In this document: positions 14,208 through 23,818 of the stretch, piece by piece | How the letters are laid out: every line of letters starts with the position of its first letter | How positions within the stretch are numbered: position 1 is the first letter of the stretch | NCBI GenBank assembly: GCA_003138355.1 | Contig: PLFX01000024.1 | Location: 55,029 to 119,028, forward strand | Direction: 5' to 3' | Source: Solirubrobacterales bacterium | Lineage (GTDB): Bacteria; Actinomycetota; Thermoleophilia; Solirubrobacterales; Solirubrobacteraceae | Length of the DNA: 64,000 nt | Made by a program: the position numbers and the translations under genes | The notes under the pieces: generated by a model | Told to the model about the DNA's origin: nothing | The model's database searches: none | Seen by the model: only the letters and a program-made list of their open reading frames with translations

Positions 14208-16216
14208 CGACAGTGGCACGCGAGACCGAGCTCGACGAGCTCTGCATCAACACGATCCGCACGCTCGCGATCGACGCGGTTGAGAAGGCGAACGCCGGCC
14301 ACCCGGGCACCCCGATGGCGCTCGCGCCACTCGCCTACGCGCTCTACACCCGGATCATGCGCCACAACCCCGAGAACGGCAGCTGGCCGAATCGCGACCG
14401 CTTCGTGCTCTCCAACGGACACGCCTCGATGTTGCTTTACGCATCGCTGTACCTCAGCGGCTACCCGGGCATCACGCTCGACGACATCAAGAGCTTCCGC
14501 CAGCTTGGCTCACCGTGCGCGGGCCATCCCGAGTACGGGGATGCCCCCGGGATCGAGGCGACGACGGGCCCGCTAGGCCAGGGCCTCTCGATGGCGGTCG
14601 GGATGGCGCTCGGCCAGCGGATGCTGGGGGCGCGCTACAACCGCTCCGGGCATCAGCTGATCGACAACTGCGTCTTCGTCACCTGCTCCGACGGCGACAT
14701 CGAGGAGGGCATCACGCACGAGTCCTCTTCGCTCGCGGGCCATCTCGGCCTCGGAAACCTGATCGTCTTCTACGACGACAACCACATCTCGATCGAGGGC
14801 GACACCGCAATCGCGCTCAGCGAGGACGTCGGCGCGCGCTACGCGGGCTACGGCTGGCACGTCCAGCACCTTGGCGAGGACCTCTCGCCGGCAAGGCTCG
14901 AAGAGGCGGCGCAGGCCGGCCGTGACGTCATCGACCGGCCTTCGCTGATCATCATCCGCAGTCACATCGGGTACGGCTCGCCGCACAAGCAGGACACGGG
15001 CGAGGTGCACGGGTCGCCGCTCGGCGTGGAGGAGGCCCGGCTGACGAAGGAGTTCTACGGCTGGCCGACGGATCCCCCGTTCCTGGTGCCGGAGGAGGCG
15101 CTGGCGCACTTTCGCGAGCAGACCGCCAGGGGCGCCGAGCTCGAACGGGAGTGGCGGGAGCGCTTCGAGGTCTACAAGGCCGACTACCCACAGGAGGCCG
15201 CCGAGCTGCAGGGGATCTTCGACCGCCGCGCGCCGAACCTGCCGGCAGGCCTGCTCAAGCGCTTCGAACCGGGCGAGAAGATCGCAACGCGCAAGGCCTC
15301 CTCGCAGATCATCCAGGTGGCTGCAGAGCACGTGCCATGGCTCGTCGGCGGCTCTGCCGACCTTGCGCCCTCGACGCTCACGCTGATCGAGCAAGCCGAG
15401 AGCGTCTCGCGCGAGAACTACGCCGGCCGCAACTTCCACTTCGGGATCCGCGAGCACGGCATGGGCGCGATCGTCAACGGCCTCTCGCTCACCGGCTGGC
15501 GCGCGTTCGGCGCGACGTTCCTGATCTTCTCCGACTACATGAAGGGTGCGATTCGCCTGGCGGCGTTGATGGACCAGCCGTCGATGTTCGTTTACACGCA
15601 CGACTCGATCGGGCTCGGCGAAGACGGACCAACTCACCAACCGATCGAGCAGCTCGCGACGCTCCGAGCGCTGCCGAACATCAATCTCGTGCGCCCCGCG
15701 GACGCCAACGAGACCTCGCTCGCGTGGAGCTTCGCGCTGCGCCAGACCGATACACCGACCGCGTTCGCGCTTTCCCGCCAGGGTCTGCCGATCCTCGATC
15801 CCGAGGGGATCCCCGAGGACGCGATCGAGCGCGGGGCCTACATCCTGAGCGACAGCGACGGGCAGCCGCAGCTCGTGCTGATCGGCACCGGCTCGGAGGT
15901 CTCGCTCTGCGTGGAGGCGGCGGAGAAGTTGCGCGGAGAGGGGATCGCGGTACGGGTAGTGTCGATGCCATGCATGGACACCTTCGCGCAGCGGTCGCCT
16001 AGCGATCGCGAAGCCGTGCTCGGCGCACCCGGCACTGCACGCGTCGCGGTCGAGGCGGCGAGCCCGCTCGGCTGGGATCGCTGGATCGGCGAGCGCGGCG
16101 CCTTCATCGGAATGCGCTCCTTCGGCGCCTCGGCGCCCGCCGCTGACGTCTATCGCCATTACGGAATAACCACAGATGCGATCGTCGAAGCGGCGCACGA
16201 TTTGCTTGCAAGCTGA
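14204..16216 (+). CDS. tkt: Transketolase
   Basis: This 670-residue transketolase transfers two-carbon ketol units between pentose, tetrose and hexose phosphates using thiamine diphosphate. It shows H-P-G-T-P-M, G-P-L-G-Q-G, the TPP motif G-D-I-E-E-G through F-Y-D-D-N, and F-G-I-R-E-H-G-M-G with the catalytic Glu, then D-S-I-G-L-G-E-D-G-P-T-H-Q-P. Length is normal. ATG 14204 overlaps the kinase stop and has AGAAGGA upstream. The frame is open far upstream, but that part is only a shadow of the kinase gene. It is followed by the tal-pgi fusion after 21 nt. Confidence 0.97.
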   Translation: MTTVARETELDELCINTIRTLAIDAVEKANAGHPGTPMALAPLAYALYTRIMRHNPENGSWPNRDRFVLSNGHASMLLYASLYLSGYPGITLDDIKSFRQLGSPCAGHPEYGDAPGIEATTGPLGQGLSMAVGMALGQRMLGARYNRSGHQLIDNCVFVTCSDGDIEEGITHESSSLAGHLGLGNLIVFYDDNHISIEGDTAIALSEDVGARYAGYGWHVQHLGEDLSPARLEEAAQAGRDVIDRPSLIIIRSHIGYGSPHKQDTGEVHGSPLGVEEARLTKEFYGWPTDPPFLVPEEALAHFREQTARGAELEREWRERFEVYKADYPQEAAELQGIFDRRAPNLPAGLLKRFEPGEKIATRKASSQIIQVAAEHVPWLVGGSADLAPSTLTLIEQAESVSRENYAGRNFHFGIREHGMGAIVNGLSLTGWRAFGATFLIFSDYMKGAIRLAALMDQPSMFVYTHDSIGLGEDGPTHQPIEQLATLRALPNINLVRPADANETSLAWSFALRQTDTPTAFALSRQGLPILDPEGIPEDAIERGAYILSDSDGQPQLVLIGTGSEVSLCVEAAEKLRGEGIAVRVVSMPCMDTFAQRSPSDREAVLGAPGTARVAVEAASPLGWDRWIGERGAFIGMRSFGASAPAADVYRHYGITTDAIVEAAHDLLAS

Positions 16217-16237
16217 CGACTGAGAGGATCAAGCCCA

Positions 16238-18958
16238 ATGGCAAGCCTTTCCCACACCGAGAACGCGAACATGGCGGCACTGGTCGCCGCGGGCACCGCC
16301 CCCTGGCTCGACCAGATCCGCCGAGGGCTCTTGACGAGCGGTGAGCTCGAGCGTCTACGCGACGAGCTGTCACTGCGCGGCGTCACCTCGAACCCGACGA
16401 TCTTCGAGCAGGCGATCCTCGGGTCGACCGACTACGACGAAGCGCTGCGCGAATACTCACACGACGGCCTCGACGCGCTCGCGATCTACGAAAAGATCGC
16501 CGTGGCCGACGTCCAGGACGCGGCCGACATCCTGCGCCCCGTGTTCGAGGAGCACGGCGACGGGTTCGTGTCGCTCGAGGTCGCACCGGATTTCGCGCAT
16601 GACACGGAGCGCACCCTCGCACAGGCGCGTGACTACTGGCAGCGCCTCGACCGCCCGAACGTGATGATCAAGATCCCCGGCACCGATGAGGGGGTTCCCG
16701 CGATCGAGCAGGCGATCTACGAGGGCATCAACGTAAACGTCACGCTGCTGTTCGGCATCGAGCAGTACGCCGCGATCGCCGGGGCCTACATCAAGGGCCT
16801 CGAGCGCCGGCACGGCGAGGGCCTGCCGCTTGACGTCCACTCGGTCGCGAGCTTCTTCGTCTCACGCGTCGACACCGAGGTCGATAAGCGCCTCGAGGCG
16901 CTTGGACGGACCGATCTCGCGGGCACCGCCGCGATCGCCAACGCGCGCGCCGCATACAAGCGCTACAAGCAGATCTTCGAGAGCGAGCGCTTCGCGGCAC
17001 TCGCGGGAGCCGGCGCGAAGGTGCAGCGCCCGTTGTGGGCCTCGACGGGGACGAAGAACCCGGCCTACTCGGAGACGCTCTATGTCGACAACCTCGTCGC
17101 GCCGGACACCGTCAACACGATGCCGATGAAGACCCTGCTGGCCGTCGCGGAGCGCGGGCATATCCAGCCCGGCAGCGCCGATCAGGATCCGACGCCGCAG
17201 CTCGAAGCGCTCGCGCAGGCAGGGATCGACATGAGCGACGTGACGAAGGTGCTGCTAGATCAGGGCATCGCGGCGTTCGTGACGCCAATGAACAAGCTCC
17301 TCGCCGGGATCGAGAACGAGCGCCAAGGCGTGCTCACAGGCCGGCCGGAGGTGATCTCGGCCTCGATCCCGCCGGAGCTCGCGGGCCCGGTCGCGCAGCG
17401 CGTGAGGAAGGCGGTCGACGAGCAGGTCGCGCGGCGCGTCTGGGAGCACGACGAGTCGCTCTGGGGCGCCCCGGGCACGCCCGAGATCGCCGACCGCCTG
17501 GGGTGGCTCGATATCTCCGATGCGATGCTCGAGCAGGCCAACGAGCTCGTCGCGTTCGCGCGCGAGATCGTCGGCGAGAACTTCAAAGACGCGGTGCTGC
17601 TCGGCATGGGCGGATCGAGCCTCGCGCCCGAGGTCCTCTGGGGGACGTTCGGCGCACCAACGGACGCGCTCGACCTGCACGTGCTCGACTCGACCGACCC
17701 CGACGCGATCCTCCAGGTGCAGAACGAGATCGAGCTCGAGAACACGCTCTTCGTGGTCTCGACGAAATCCGGCGGCACGATCGAGACACTCTCGCTGTTC
17801 GAGCACTTCTACGCGCTGACGGGCGGCAAGGGTGAGCAGTTCATCGCGATCACCGATCCCGGAAGCTCGCTCGTCGAACTCGCCAAGCGCCATAAGTTCA
17901 GGCACGTCTTCGAGAACGACCCGAACATCGGCGGGCGCTACTCGGCGCTGTCGCTCTTCGGTCTGGTCCCCGCGGCTCTGATCGGTGCGCCGATTCACGC
18001 GCTGCTCGAGCGCGCCCAGATCGCCGAGCAGGCCTGCGCGCACTTCGACTCGAGCGAGGCGAACCCCGGGCTTTGGCTCGGCGTCGCGATCGGCCAGCTC
18101 TCGCGCGAGGGGCGCGACAAGCTCACCTTCGTCATTGGCGACCCGGTGCAGAGCTTCGGCCTGTGGGTCGAGCAGCTGATTGCCGAGTCAACGGGCAAAC
18201 ACGGCCGCGGCATCCTGCCCGTCGCCGACGAGCCACTGCTCGACCCCGATGCCTACGGGAAGGACCGCGTCTTCGTCCAGATCCGCGACGCGGAGCGCCC
18301 GGATGCGACCGAGGACCGCCTGAGCGCGCTCGCACAGGCGGGCCATCCGACCATCACGCTGACCGTCAACGGCCCCGAGGATCTCGGTCGCCTGTTCTTC
18401 CTGTTCGAGTTCGCGACTGCGGTCGCGGGCTGGGTACTCGAGATCAATCCGTTCGACCAGCCGAACGTCGCCGAGGCGAAAGAGGCAACCAAGGAGGTGC
18501 TCGCCGCCGGACGGCTACCCGACGAGCCGACCGCCGACGCGCAGAAGCTCAGTGCACTGCTCGCCGAAGCCAAGGCGGGCGACTACATCGCGCTGATGGG
18601 ATACCTGGCCCCCTCGATCGAGGTCGACGACGCGGTCGCAGAGCTGCGCGAGACGCTGATGCGCGCGACGAAGCTCCCCGTCACCTTCGGCTACGGCCCG
18701 CGCTTCCTGCACTCGACCGGCCAGCTGCACAAGGGCGGTCCGCCGCGCGGGCGCTTCCTCTCGCTGCTCGTCGACAGCGAAGCGGACGTCGAGATCCCGG
18801 GTCAAGAGTTCGGCTTCCGTACGCTCAAGGACGCGCAGGCGCTCGGCGACCTGCAGACACTGCGAAAGCACGCCCTGCCGGCAGAGCTCGTCCGCGACAG
18901 CGGCGATCCTGCCCAGGCGGTGCGAAAGCTCCACGAGCAGATCCGGGGGATCCTCTGA
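16238..18958 (+). CDS. tal-pgi: Bifunctional transaldolase / glucose-6-phosphate isomerase
   Basis: This 906-residue fusion joins transaldolase (residues about 1-365; G-V-T-S-N-P-T-I-F, Schiff-base Lys145 in V-M-I-K-I-P-G-T, W-A-S-T-G-T-K-N-P) to a glucose-6-phosphate isomerase/SIS domain (about 380-900; G-M-G-G-S-S-L-A-P-E near 455, S-T-K-S-G-G-T-I-E-T). It links the non-oxidative pentose phosphate branch to fructose-6-phosphate/glucose-6-phosphate exchange in one chain. Tal-Pgi fusions are known in some actinobacteria and cyanobacteria. Both domains look complete. The stop TGA shares one base with the gnd ATG. Confidence 0.95.
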   Translation: MASLSHTENANMAALVAAGTAPWLDQIRRGLLTSGELERLRDELSLRGVTSNPTIFEQAILGSTDYDEALREYSHDGLDALAIYEKIAVADVQDAADILRPVFEEHGDGFVSLEVAPDFAHDTERTLAQARDYWQRLDRPNVMIKIPGTDEGVPAIEQAIYEGINVNVTLLFGIEQYAAIAGAYIKGLERRHGEGLPLDVHSVASFFVSRVDTEVDKRLEALGRTDLAGTAAIANARAAYKRYKQIFESERFAALAGAGAKVQRPLWASTGTKNPAYSETLYVDNLVAPDTVNTMPMKTLLAVAERGHIQPGSADQDPTPQLEALAQAGIDMSDVTKVLLDQGIAAFVTPMNKLLAGIENERQGVLTGRPEVISASIPPELAGPVAQRVRKAVDEQVARRVWEHDESLWGAPGTPEIADRLGWLDISDAMLEQANELVAFAREIVGENFKDAVLLGMGGSSLAPEVLWGTFGAPTDALDLHVLDSTDPDAILQVQNEIELENTLFVVSTKSGGTIETLSLFEHFYALTGGKGEQFIAITDPGSSLVELAKRHKFRHVFENDPNIGGRYSALSLFGLVPAALIGAPIHALLERAQIAEQACAHFDSSEANPGLWLGVAIGQLSREGRDKLTFVIGDPVQSFGLWVEQLIAESTGKHGRGILPVADEPLLDPDAYGKDRVFVQIRDAERPDATEDRLSALAQAGHPTITLTVNGPEDLGRLFFLFEFATAVAGWVLEINPFDQPNVAEAKEATKEVLAAGRLPDEPTADAQKLSALLAEAKAGDYIALMGYLAPSIEVDDAVAELRETLMRATKLPVTFGYGPRFLHSTGQLHKGGPPRGRFLSLLVDSEADVEIPGQEFGFRTLKDAQALGDLQTLRKHALPAELVRDSGDPAQAVRKLHEQIRGIL

Positions 18959-19902
18959 TGCAGATTGGCTTCGTCGGGCTCGGCAAGATGGGCGGCAACA
19001 TGGTCACGCGCATCCGGCGCGACTCCGACCACGCGGTCGTCGCGTTCGACTTCAACGCCAGCGCGGTGACGGCCGCCGAAGCGTCGGGCGCGAGCGGCGC
19101 CCACACGCTGGAGGAGCTCGTGAAGCAGCTCGACGCGCCGCGCCAGGTTTGGATCATGGTCCCGGCCGGCGAAGCGACCCAGTCGACGGTCGACGCGCTC
19201 GCGAAGCTGCTCGAGCCCGGCGACATGATCATCGACGGCGGCAACTCGCGCTGGACCGACGACAAGGCGCGCGCCGCCGCGCTCGCGCCGGCCGGCATCC
19301 ACTACGTCGATGTTGGCACGAGCGGCGGTGTCTGGGGCCTCGACAACGGCTACTGCATGATGGTCGGCGGCCCGGAGGAGGCGGTCAACCGCCTCGCGCC
19401 GATCCTCGATGTGCTGGCGCCGGAGACCGCCGGGGACTCGGTCACGGCGATTGGCGAACGCGGCTGGTACCACTTCGGCGGGCCGGGGGCCGGCCACTAC
19501 GTGAAGATGGTCCACAACGCCGTCGAGTACGGGCTGATGCAGGCCTACGCCGAGGGCTTCGAGCTCTTTCACGCCGCCGAGTACGAGCTCGACAACGCGA
19601 AGATCGCGCACCTCTGGAACCAAGCCTCGGTCGTGCGATCGTGGCTGTGCGAGCTCGCCGCGCGCGCCTTCGAGCAGGATGGCAACGACCTCGCGACCCT
19701 CGAGGGCTGGGTCGAGGACTCGGGCGAGGGCCGCTGGACGCTCGTCGACGCGATCGATCACGACGTGCCGATGCCGGCGCTCTCGGCGGCGTTGTTCAGC
19801 CGCTTCTACTCGCGCCAGGACGGCGACTACGCGGCAAGGGTGCTCGCCGCCCTGCGCAACCAGTTCGGTGGGCACGCCGTCAAGCAGGCGCCCCCGGCGT
19901 GA
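18958..19902 (+). CDS. gnd: 6-phosphogluconate dehydrogenase, decarboxylating (short form)
   Basis: This 314-residue short-form 6-phosphogluconate dehydrogenase converts 6-phosphogluconate to ribulose-5-phosphate and CO2. The N-terminus has the dinucleotide fold G-F-V-G-L-G-K-M-G, then I-I-D-G-G-N-S-R, D-V-G-T-S-G-G-V-W-G and the catalytic region G-A-G-H-Y-V-K-M-V-H-N. The C-terminal helical tail of the long (about 470-residue) enzymes is absent, as is normal for the GndA-like class, which is often NAD-preferring. ATG 18958 overlaps tal-pgi by one base (TGATG). Antisense frames across it are shadows. Confidence 0.95.
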   Translation: MQIGFVGLGKMGGNMVTRIRRDSDHAVVAFDFNASAVTAAEASGASGAHTLEELVKQLDAPRQVWIMVPAGEATQSTVDALAKLLEPGDMIIDGGNSRWTDDKARAAALAPAGIHYVDVGTSGGVWGLDNGYCMMVGGPEEAVNRLAPILDVLAPETAGDSVTAIGERGWYHFGGPGAGHYVKMVHNAVEYGLMQAYAEGFELFHAAEYELDNAKIAHLWNQASVVRSWLCELAARAFEQDGNDLATLEGWVEDSGEGRWTLVDAIDHDVPMPALSAALFSRFYSRQDGDYAARVLAALRNQFGGHAVKQAPPA

Positions 19903-19938
19903 AGCGCGCGGCCCCGTGACCCTCGGCGGGTCAGGCTG

Positions 19939-21483
19939 ATGGCGGCACACCATCAGGAAAAGGAGCACGAGAACCCGCTCGCAGAGGGGCTCGAGCGTCT
20001 GCCTGTACGTCCGACGAGTCTCGTCATCTTCGGCGGGACCGGCGATCTCGCGCGTCGCAAGCTGCTCCCGGCGATCTACAACCTCGCGCATGACGGCGCC
20101 CTGCCCGAGCGCTTCAACCTGATTGGCGTCTCGCGCGGATCGATGAGCCACGACGAGTACCGCAAGGTGGCGGCGGACGCGATCCGCGCTTTCAGCCGAA
20201 CGCATCCCGACGCGAGCGTGCTCGATGCCCTGCTCGAGGACCTGCGCTACGTCGAGCTCGCGTTCGATGACACGGCGCGATACGGACGCCTGCGCGACAC
20301 GCTCGCCGAGCTCGACGAGGCTGCGGGTGAGCCGATGTCGCGCGCGTTCTATCTCTCCACGGCGCCCGACTTCTTCCCGGTCATCGTCGAGGCGCTCGGG
20401 GAAGCGGGCCTGGCGCGAACGGAAGTCCCCGACGGTGACGTGCGCTGCATCATCGAGAAGCCGTTTGGCACCTCGCTGGCCGAGGCACGCGACCTCAACC
20501 GGCGCGTGCTTTCGGTGTTCAGGGAAGAGCAGATCTTCCGCATCGACCATTACCTCGGCAAGGAAACGGTGCAGAACCTGCTCGCGTTTCGCTTCGCCAA
20601 CGGGATGTTCGAGCCAGTCTGGAACCGCAACTTCGTCGAGAACGTGCAGATCACCGCGGCGGAGGACATCGGCATCGGTAGCCGCGCCGGCTACTACGAC
20701 CACGCCGGCGCGTTGCGCGATCTCGTTCAGAACCACATGTTGCAGCTGCTGACGCTGCTCTGCATGGAGCCGCCGGTGACCTTCCACGCGGACGACGTGC
20801 GCGACGAGAAGGTGAAGGTGCTCGAGGCGATCCGCCCACCGACCGCCGACGAGGTGGCGGTGATGAGCGTGCCCGGGCGCTACACGGCGGGCGTGATCGG
20901 CGGCGAGCACGTCGTCGGCTACCTCGAGGAGGAGGGCGTGCCGAAGAATTCGCGCGCGGAGACCTACGTCGCGTTGCGCCTGGTCGTGGACAACTGGCGC
21001 TGGGCCGGCGTCCCGTTCTACCTGCGCACCGGCAAGCGCCTCGCGCGCAAGGTAACCGAGATCGCCGTGACATTGCGCCCGGTCCCCCACCTCGCGTTCG
21101 AGCAGGATGGCACCGCGGATGTGCGCCCCAATCAGCTCGTCGTCACGCTCCAGCCGAACGAGGGCGTCTCGCTCTCTCTCGGCGCGAAGGTCCCCGGACC
21201 GCGGATGCGAATCCGCCCGGTCAACATGGAGTTCCTCTACAACACGGCCTTCCTCTCGCAATCGCCGGAGGCATACGAGCGACTGATCCTCGATGCGATG
21301 CGCGGCGAGGCGACGCTCTTCACGCGCAACGACGAAGCCGAAGCGCAATGGCGGATCTGCGACCCGATCCTGTCGGGCTGGGTCGAGACGGGGCGAGTTC
21401 CAGATGCCTATCCGGCGGGCACGGCTGGACCCGCCGGGGCCGACTCCCTGCTGCTCCCCGGCCACAGCTGGCGGACAATCTGA
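19939..21483 (+). CDS. zwf: Glucose-6-phosphate 1-dehydrogenase
   Basis: This 514-residue enzyme carries out the first oxidative step of the pentose phosphate pathway. It has the coenzyme motif [12 protein letters not shown] near residues 31-42, I-I-E-K-P-F-G-T, and the signature [13 protein letters not shown] with the catalytic His and Lys. The C-terminal domain with R-T-G-K-R-L-A-R-K is intact and the length is normal. Thirty-six nucleotides separate it from gnd. OpcA, its allosteric partner, follows 14 nt later and the lactonase after that, so the whole oxidative branch is encoded together. Confidence 0.97.
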   Translation: MAAHHQEKEHENPLAEGLERLPVRPTSLVIFGGTGDLARRKLLPAIYNLAHDGALPERFNLIGVSRGSMSHDEYRKVAADAIRAFSRTHPDASVLDALLEDLRYVELAFDDTARYGRLRDTLAELDEAAGEPMSRAFYLSTAPDFFPVIVEALGEAGLARTEVPDGDVRCIIEKPFGTSLAEARDLNRRVLSVFREEQIFRIDHYLGKETVQNLLAFRFANGMFEPVWNRNFVENVQITAAEDIGIGSRAGYYDHAGALRDLVQNHMLQLLTLLCMEPPVTFHADDVRDEKVKVLEAIRPPTADEVAVMSVPGRYTAGVIGGEHVVGYLEEEGVPKNSRAETYVALRLVVDNWRWAGVPFYLRTGKRLARKVTEIAVTLRPVPHLAFEQDGTADVRPNQLVVTLQPNEGVSLSLGAKVPGPRMRIRPVNMEFLYNTAFLSQSPEAYERLILDAMRGEATLFTRNDEAEAQWRICDPILSGWVETGRVPDAYPAGTAGPAGADSLLLPGHSWRTI

Positions 21484-21497
21484 CTGGGGATCACGAG

Positions 21498-22553
21498 TTG
21501 GCCGCACTCGACGACACGGTCTGGGCCGCCGAGCACACGACGCCCGCGGAGATCGAGTCCGCGCTACGCGGCCTGCTCGCGGAGCGCCACGCCGAGGATG
21601 CGACACACGTGCCCGCGCGCGTGCTGAACCTCGTCTGCATCGTCGACCGTCAGTGGAGCGGCGAGATCGCGAACCGCTTGGGCGCCGTCGGGCGCAATCA
21701 CGCATCGCGCACGATCATCTGTGCGGTCACGCCGGGACGCACGACGCTCGACGCGGTCGCGTCGGTCGCCGCCGACGCAGCGGCGACGGACGACGGGGCA
21801 GCGCTCACCTTCGAGACGGTGATGATCGACGTCGGCTCCGAGCATCTCGAGCATCTGGACTCGATCGTCGACCCGCTTGTCGTCACCGACATCCCGACGC
21901 TCGTGTGGGCGCCGCACGGTCACTGGGAGGCGGTCGACGCACTCGCGGGCCTCTCCCAGTCGGTGCTGCTCGACTCGATGGATGACCCAGACGTTGGCGG
22001 CGCGCTGCGCCGCGCGGTGCGCCTGCTCGAGCATCGCAACGTCGTCGACCTGGCCTGGCTGCGCTCGACGCCGTGGCGCGAGCGCGTCGCGATGATGTTC
22101 GACGCACCCGGGCAGCGCCCGCGCTTGCGCATGATCGATTCGGTGACGGTGCGCCATCATCCGTTCTCGGGAGCCGCGGCACTGCTGCTCTGCGGATGGC
22201 TCGGCTCGCGCCTCGGCTGGCCGGCGCGGCAGCTGCGCCGCGACGGGCGCGGGCACGCCGAGGGCAAGCTCGGCAAGGTGAAGGTCAAGCTGGACTCGGT
22301 GGCGCAGGAGGTTCCCGGGCTCGCCGGCCTCACGCTCACGATGCGCGACGGTGGCCTGATCTCGCTCGACCGCGGCTCGGGCGGCCTGCGCGCGACCAGG
22401 CGTGAAGCCGACGGTACCGAGCGCGCATGGCGCCTGCTGGGAGCCTCACGGGGCGAGGGCGGGATCCTCGGTGAGGGGATCCGACTCTCGCTCGTTGGCG
22501 ACGCGATCTATGGGGAGGCACTGGTGCACACGAGCGGCATGCTCGAGGAATGA
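21498..22553 (+). CDS. opcA: OpcA-family glucose-6-phosphate dehydrogenase assembly protein
   Basis: This protein of about 351 residues matches OpcA, which promotes oligomerisation and activation of glucose-6-phosphate dehydrogenase in cyanobacteria and actinobacteria. Recognisable parts are R-V-L-N-L-V-C-I-V, the R-x-x-x-I-I-C region, D-I-P-T-L-V-W-A-P, and a C-terminal domain with L-L-L-C-G-W-L-G-S-R-L-G-W. No ATG or GTG fits the N-terminus; the TTG at 21498, with a GGGGA about 8 nt upstream, is the most likely start. The gene lies directly between zwf and pgl and overlaps pgl by 4 nt. Confidence 0.88.
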   Translation: MAALDDTVWAAEHTTPAEIESALRGLLAERHAEDATHVPARVLNLVCIVDRQWSGEIANRLGAVGRNHASRTIICAVTPGRTTLDAVASVAADAAATDDGAALTFETVMIDVGSEHLEHLDSIVDPLVVTDIPTLVWAPHGHWEAVDALAGLSQSVLLDSMDDPDVGGALRRAVRLLEHRNVVDLAWLRSTPWRERVAMMFDAPGQRPRLRMIDSVTVRHHPFSGAAALLLCGWLGSRLGWPARQLRRDGRGHAEGKLGKVKVKLDSVAQEVPGLAGLTLTMRDGGLISLDRGSGGLRATRREADGTERAWRLLGASRGEGGILGEGIRLSLVGDAIYGEALVHTSGMLEE

Positions 22554-23251
22554 CGCCCGCGCCGCGCGTCATCGAGGAGCTGGATCCCGCAGCGGTGGCC
22601 GAGCGCGCCGCCGCGCTGTTCCTGACCACCGTTACAAGCGCGCTCGCCGAGCGTGGCAGCGCTCACGTAGCGGTTGCCGGCGGGACCACGCCGGCGGCGA
22701 CCTACGAGCTGCTCGCGCCCGGCGTGCTCGCGGGCGTCGATCTCTGGTTCGGGGACGAGCGTTGCGTTGGTCCCGACGACCCGCAGTCGAACGCGCGAAT
22801 GGTTATTTCGACGCTGCCCCTCGGTGGAGCGGTCCTGCATCGCATCGAGGGAGAACGCGGCGCGGAGGTGGCGGCGGAGGCGTATGAGGACGAGCTGCGG
22901 GCACGGGTGCCGCTCGCTGCGGCGGGCGTGCCGGTGCTCGATCTCGTGCTGCTCGGCATCGGCGAGGACGGGCACACGGCATCGCTCTTCCCCGACAATC
23001 CGGCACTGTTCGTGGATGACCGCGCCGTCGTGCCGGTGCACGACGCGCCGAAGCCACCGCCGGACCGCGTGTCGCTCTCGCTGCCTGTGCTGCGCGCCGC
23101 GCGCAGCGCGATCCTGCTCGCGGCGGGTTCGGGGAAGGCCGCCGCGCTCGCCGGCGCGCTCGGCGAGCCAACGCCGCGCGTGCCGTCCAGCCTGCTCGCG
23201 CGCGAGCGCCTGATCGTGATCGCGGATAGCGCGGCGCTCGCCGGTCGATGA
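22550..23251 (+). CDS. pgl: 6-phosphogluconolactonase (SOL/DevB type)
   Basis: This 233-residue enzyme hydrolyses 6-phosphogluconolactone to 6-phosphogluconate. It has the family motifs V-A-V-A-G-G-T-T-P, W-F-G-D-E-R-C-V, and L-L-G-I-G-E-D-G-H-T-A-S-L-F-P. The length is normal for the Pgl/DevB family. The ATG overlaps the opcA stop (ATGA) and its own stop overlaps the next gene (ATGA), so translation is coupled along the operon. Confidence 0.95.
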   Translation: MTPAPRVIEELDPAAVAERAAALFLTTVTSALAERGSAHVAVAGGTTPAATYELLAPGVLAGVDLWFGDERCVGPDDPQSNARMVISTLPLGGAVLHRIEGERGAEVAAEAYEDELRARVPLAAAGVPVLDLVLLGIGEDGHTASLFPDNPALFVDDRAVVPVHDAPKPPPDRVSLSLPVLRAARSAILLAAGSGKAAALAGALGEPTPRVPSSLLARERLIVIADSAALAGR

Positions 23252-23808
23252 GCGACGCCGAGCTCGTCATCGTGCGCCACGCCGACACCTACTGGACGGC
23301 GAGCGGACAGCACACGGGCCACACGGATCTCCCGCTGAACGACGCCGGACGCGCCGCGGCGGCCAAGCTCACGGAGCGTCTCGCACCGTGGTCGTTCGCC
23401 GCCGTCTGGTGCAGCCCGCTGCGCCGTGCCATGCAGACATGCGAGCTCGCGGGCTATGGCGAGCGAACGGAGCGTCGGGACGAGCTCGTCGAATGGGATT
23501 ACGGCGACTACGAGGGCGTGACGAGCGCGCAGATCGACGCCGAACGACCCGGCTGGGATCTGTGGCGCGACGGCTGCCCGGGCGGCGAGACGGCATCCGC
23601 TGTCGGAGCTCGCGCCGATGCGGCGCTCGCCCTGCTACCTCCGGCGGGTTGCGTGCTCGTGTTCTCACACGGTCACTTCCTGCGCGTGCTGATCGCCCGC
23701 TGGGTCGGGCTCGCGCCGGTCGATGGGGCGTGCTTCGTGCTCGCCCCAGGGGCGATCGGGGTGCTCGGGCACGAGCACGGCCGCCGCGTCGTGCGCCGTC
23801 TCGGCTAG
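23248..23808 (+). CDS. Histidine phosphatase (phosphoglycerate mutase-like)
   Basis: This 186-residue member of the histidine phosphatase superfamily has the phosphohistidine motif V-I-V-R-H-A-D-T (residues about 7-14, Ala where Gly is commoner), W-C-S-P-L-R-R-A, D-E-L-V-E-W-D-Y-G-D-Y-E-G, and the second catalytic His in V-F-S-H-G-H-F-L-R. The E-W-D-Y-G-x-x-E-G pattern is typical of broad phosphatases of the GpmB/CobC type rather than true mutases. As last gene of the sugar-phosphate operon (4-nt overlap with pgl), it may dephosphorylate a sugar phosphate; the substrate cannot be told from sequence. It converges with malQ, 10 nt away. Confidence 0.85.
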   Translation: MSDAELVIVRHADTYWTASGQHTGHTDLPLNDAGRAAAAKLTERLAPWSFAAVWCSPLRRAMQTCELAGYGERTERRDELVEWDYGDYEGVTSAQIDAERPGWDLWRDGCPGGETASAVGARADAALALLPPAGCVLVFSHGHFLRVLIARWVGLAPVDGACFVLAPGAIGVLGHEHGRRVVRRLG

Positions 23809-23818
23809 AGCGCAGCGT

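Noticed and set aside
18802..21705. A 967-codon open frame on the minus strand across gnd, zwf and opcA
   Set aside because: It lies antisense to three clear enzyme genes, is rich in Arg/Asp/Val as expected for a shadow frame in GC-rich DNA, and shows no domain.
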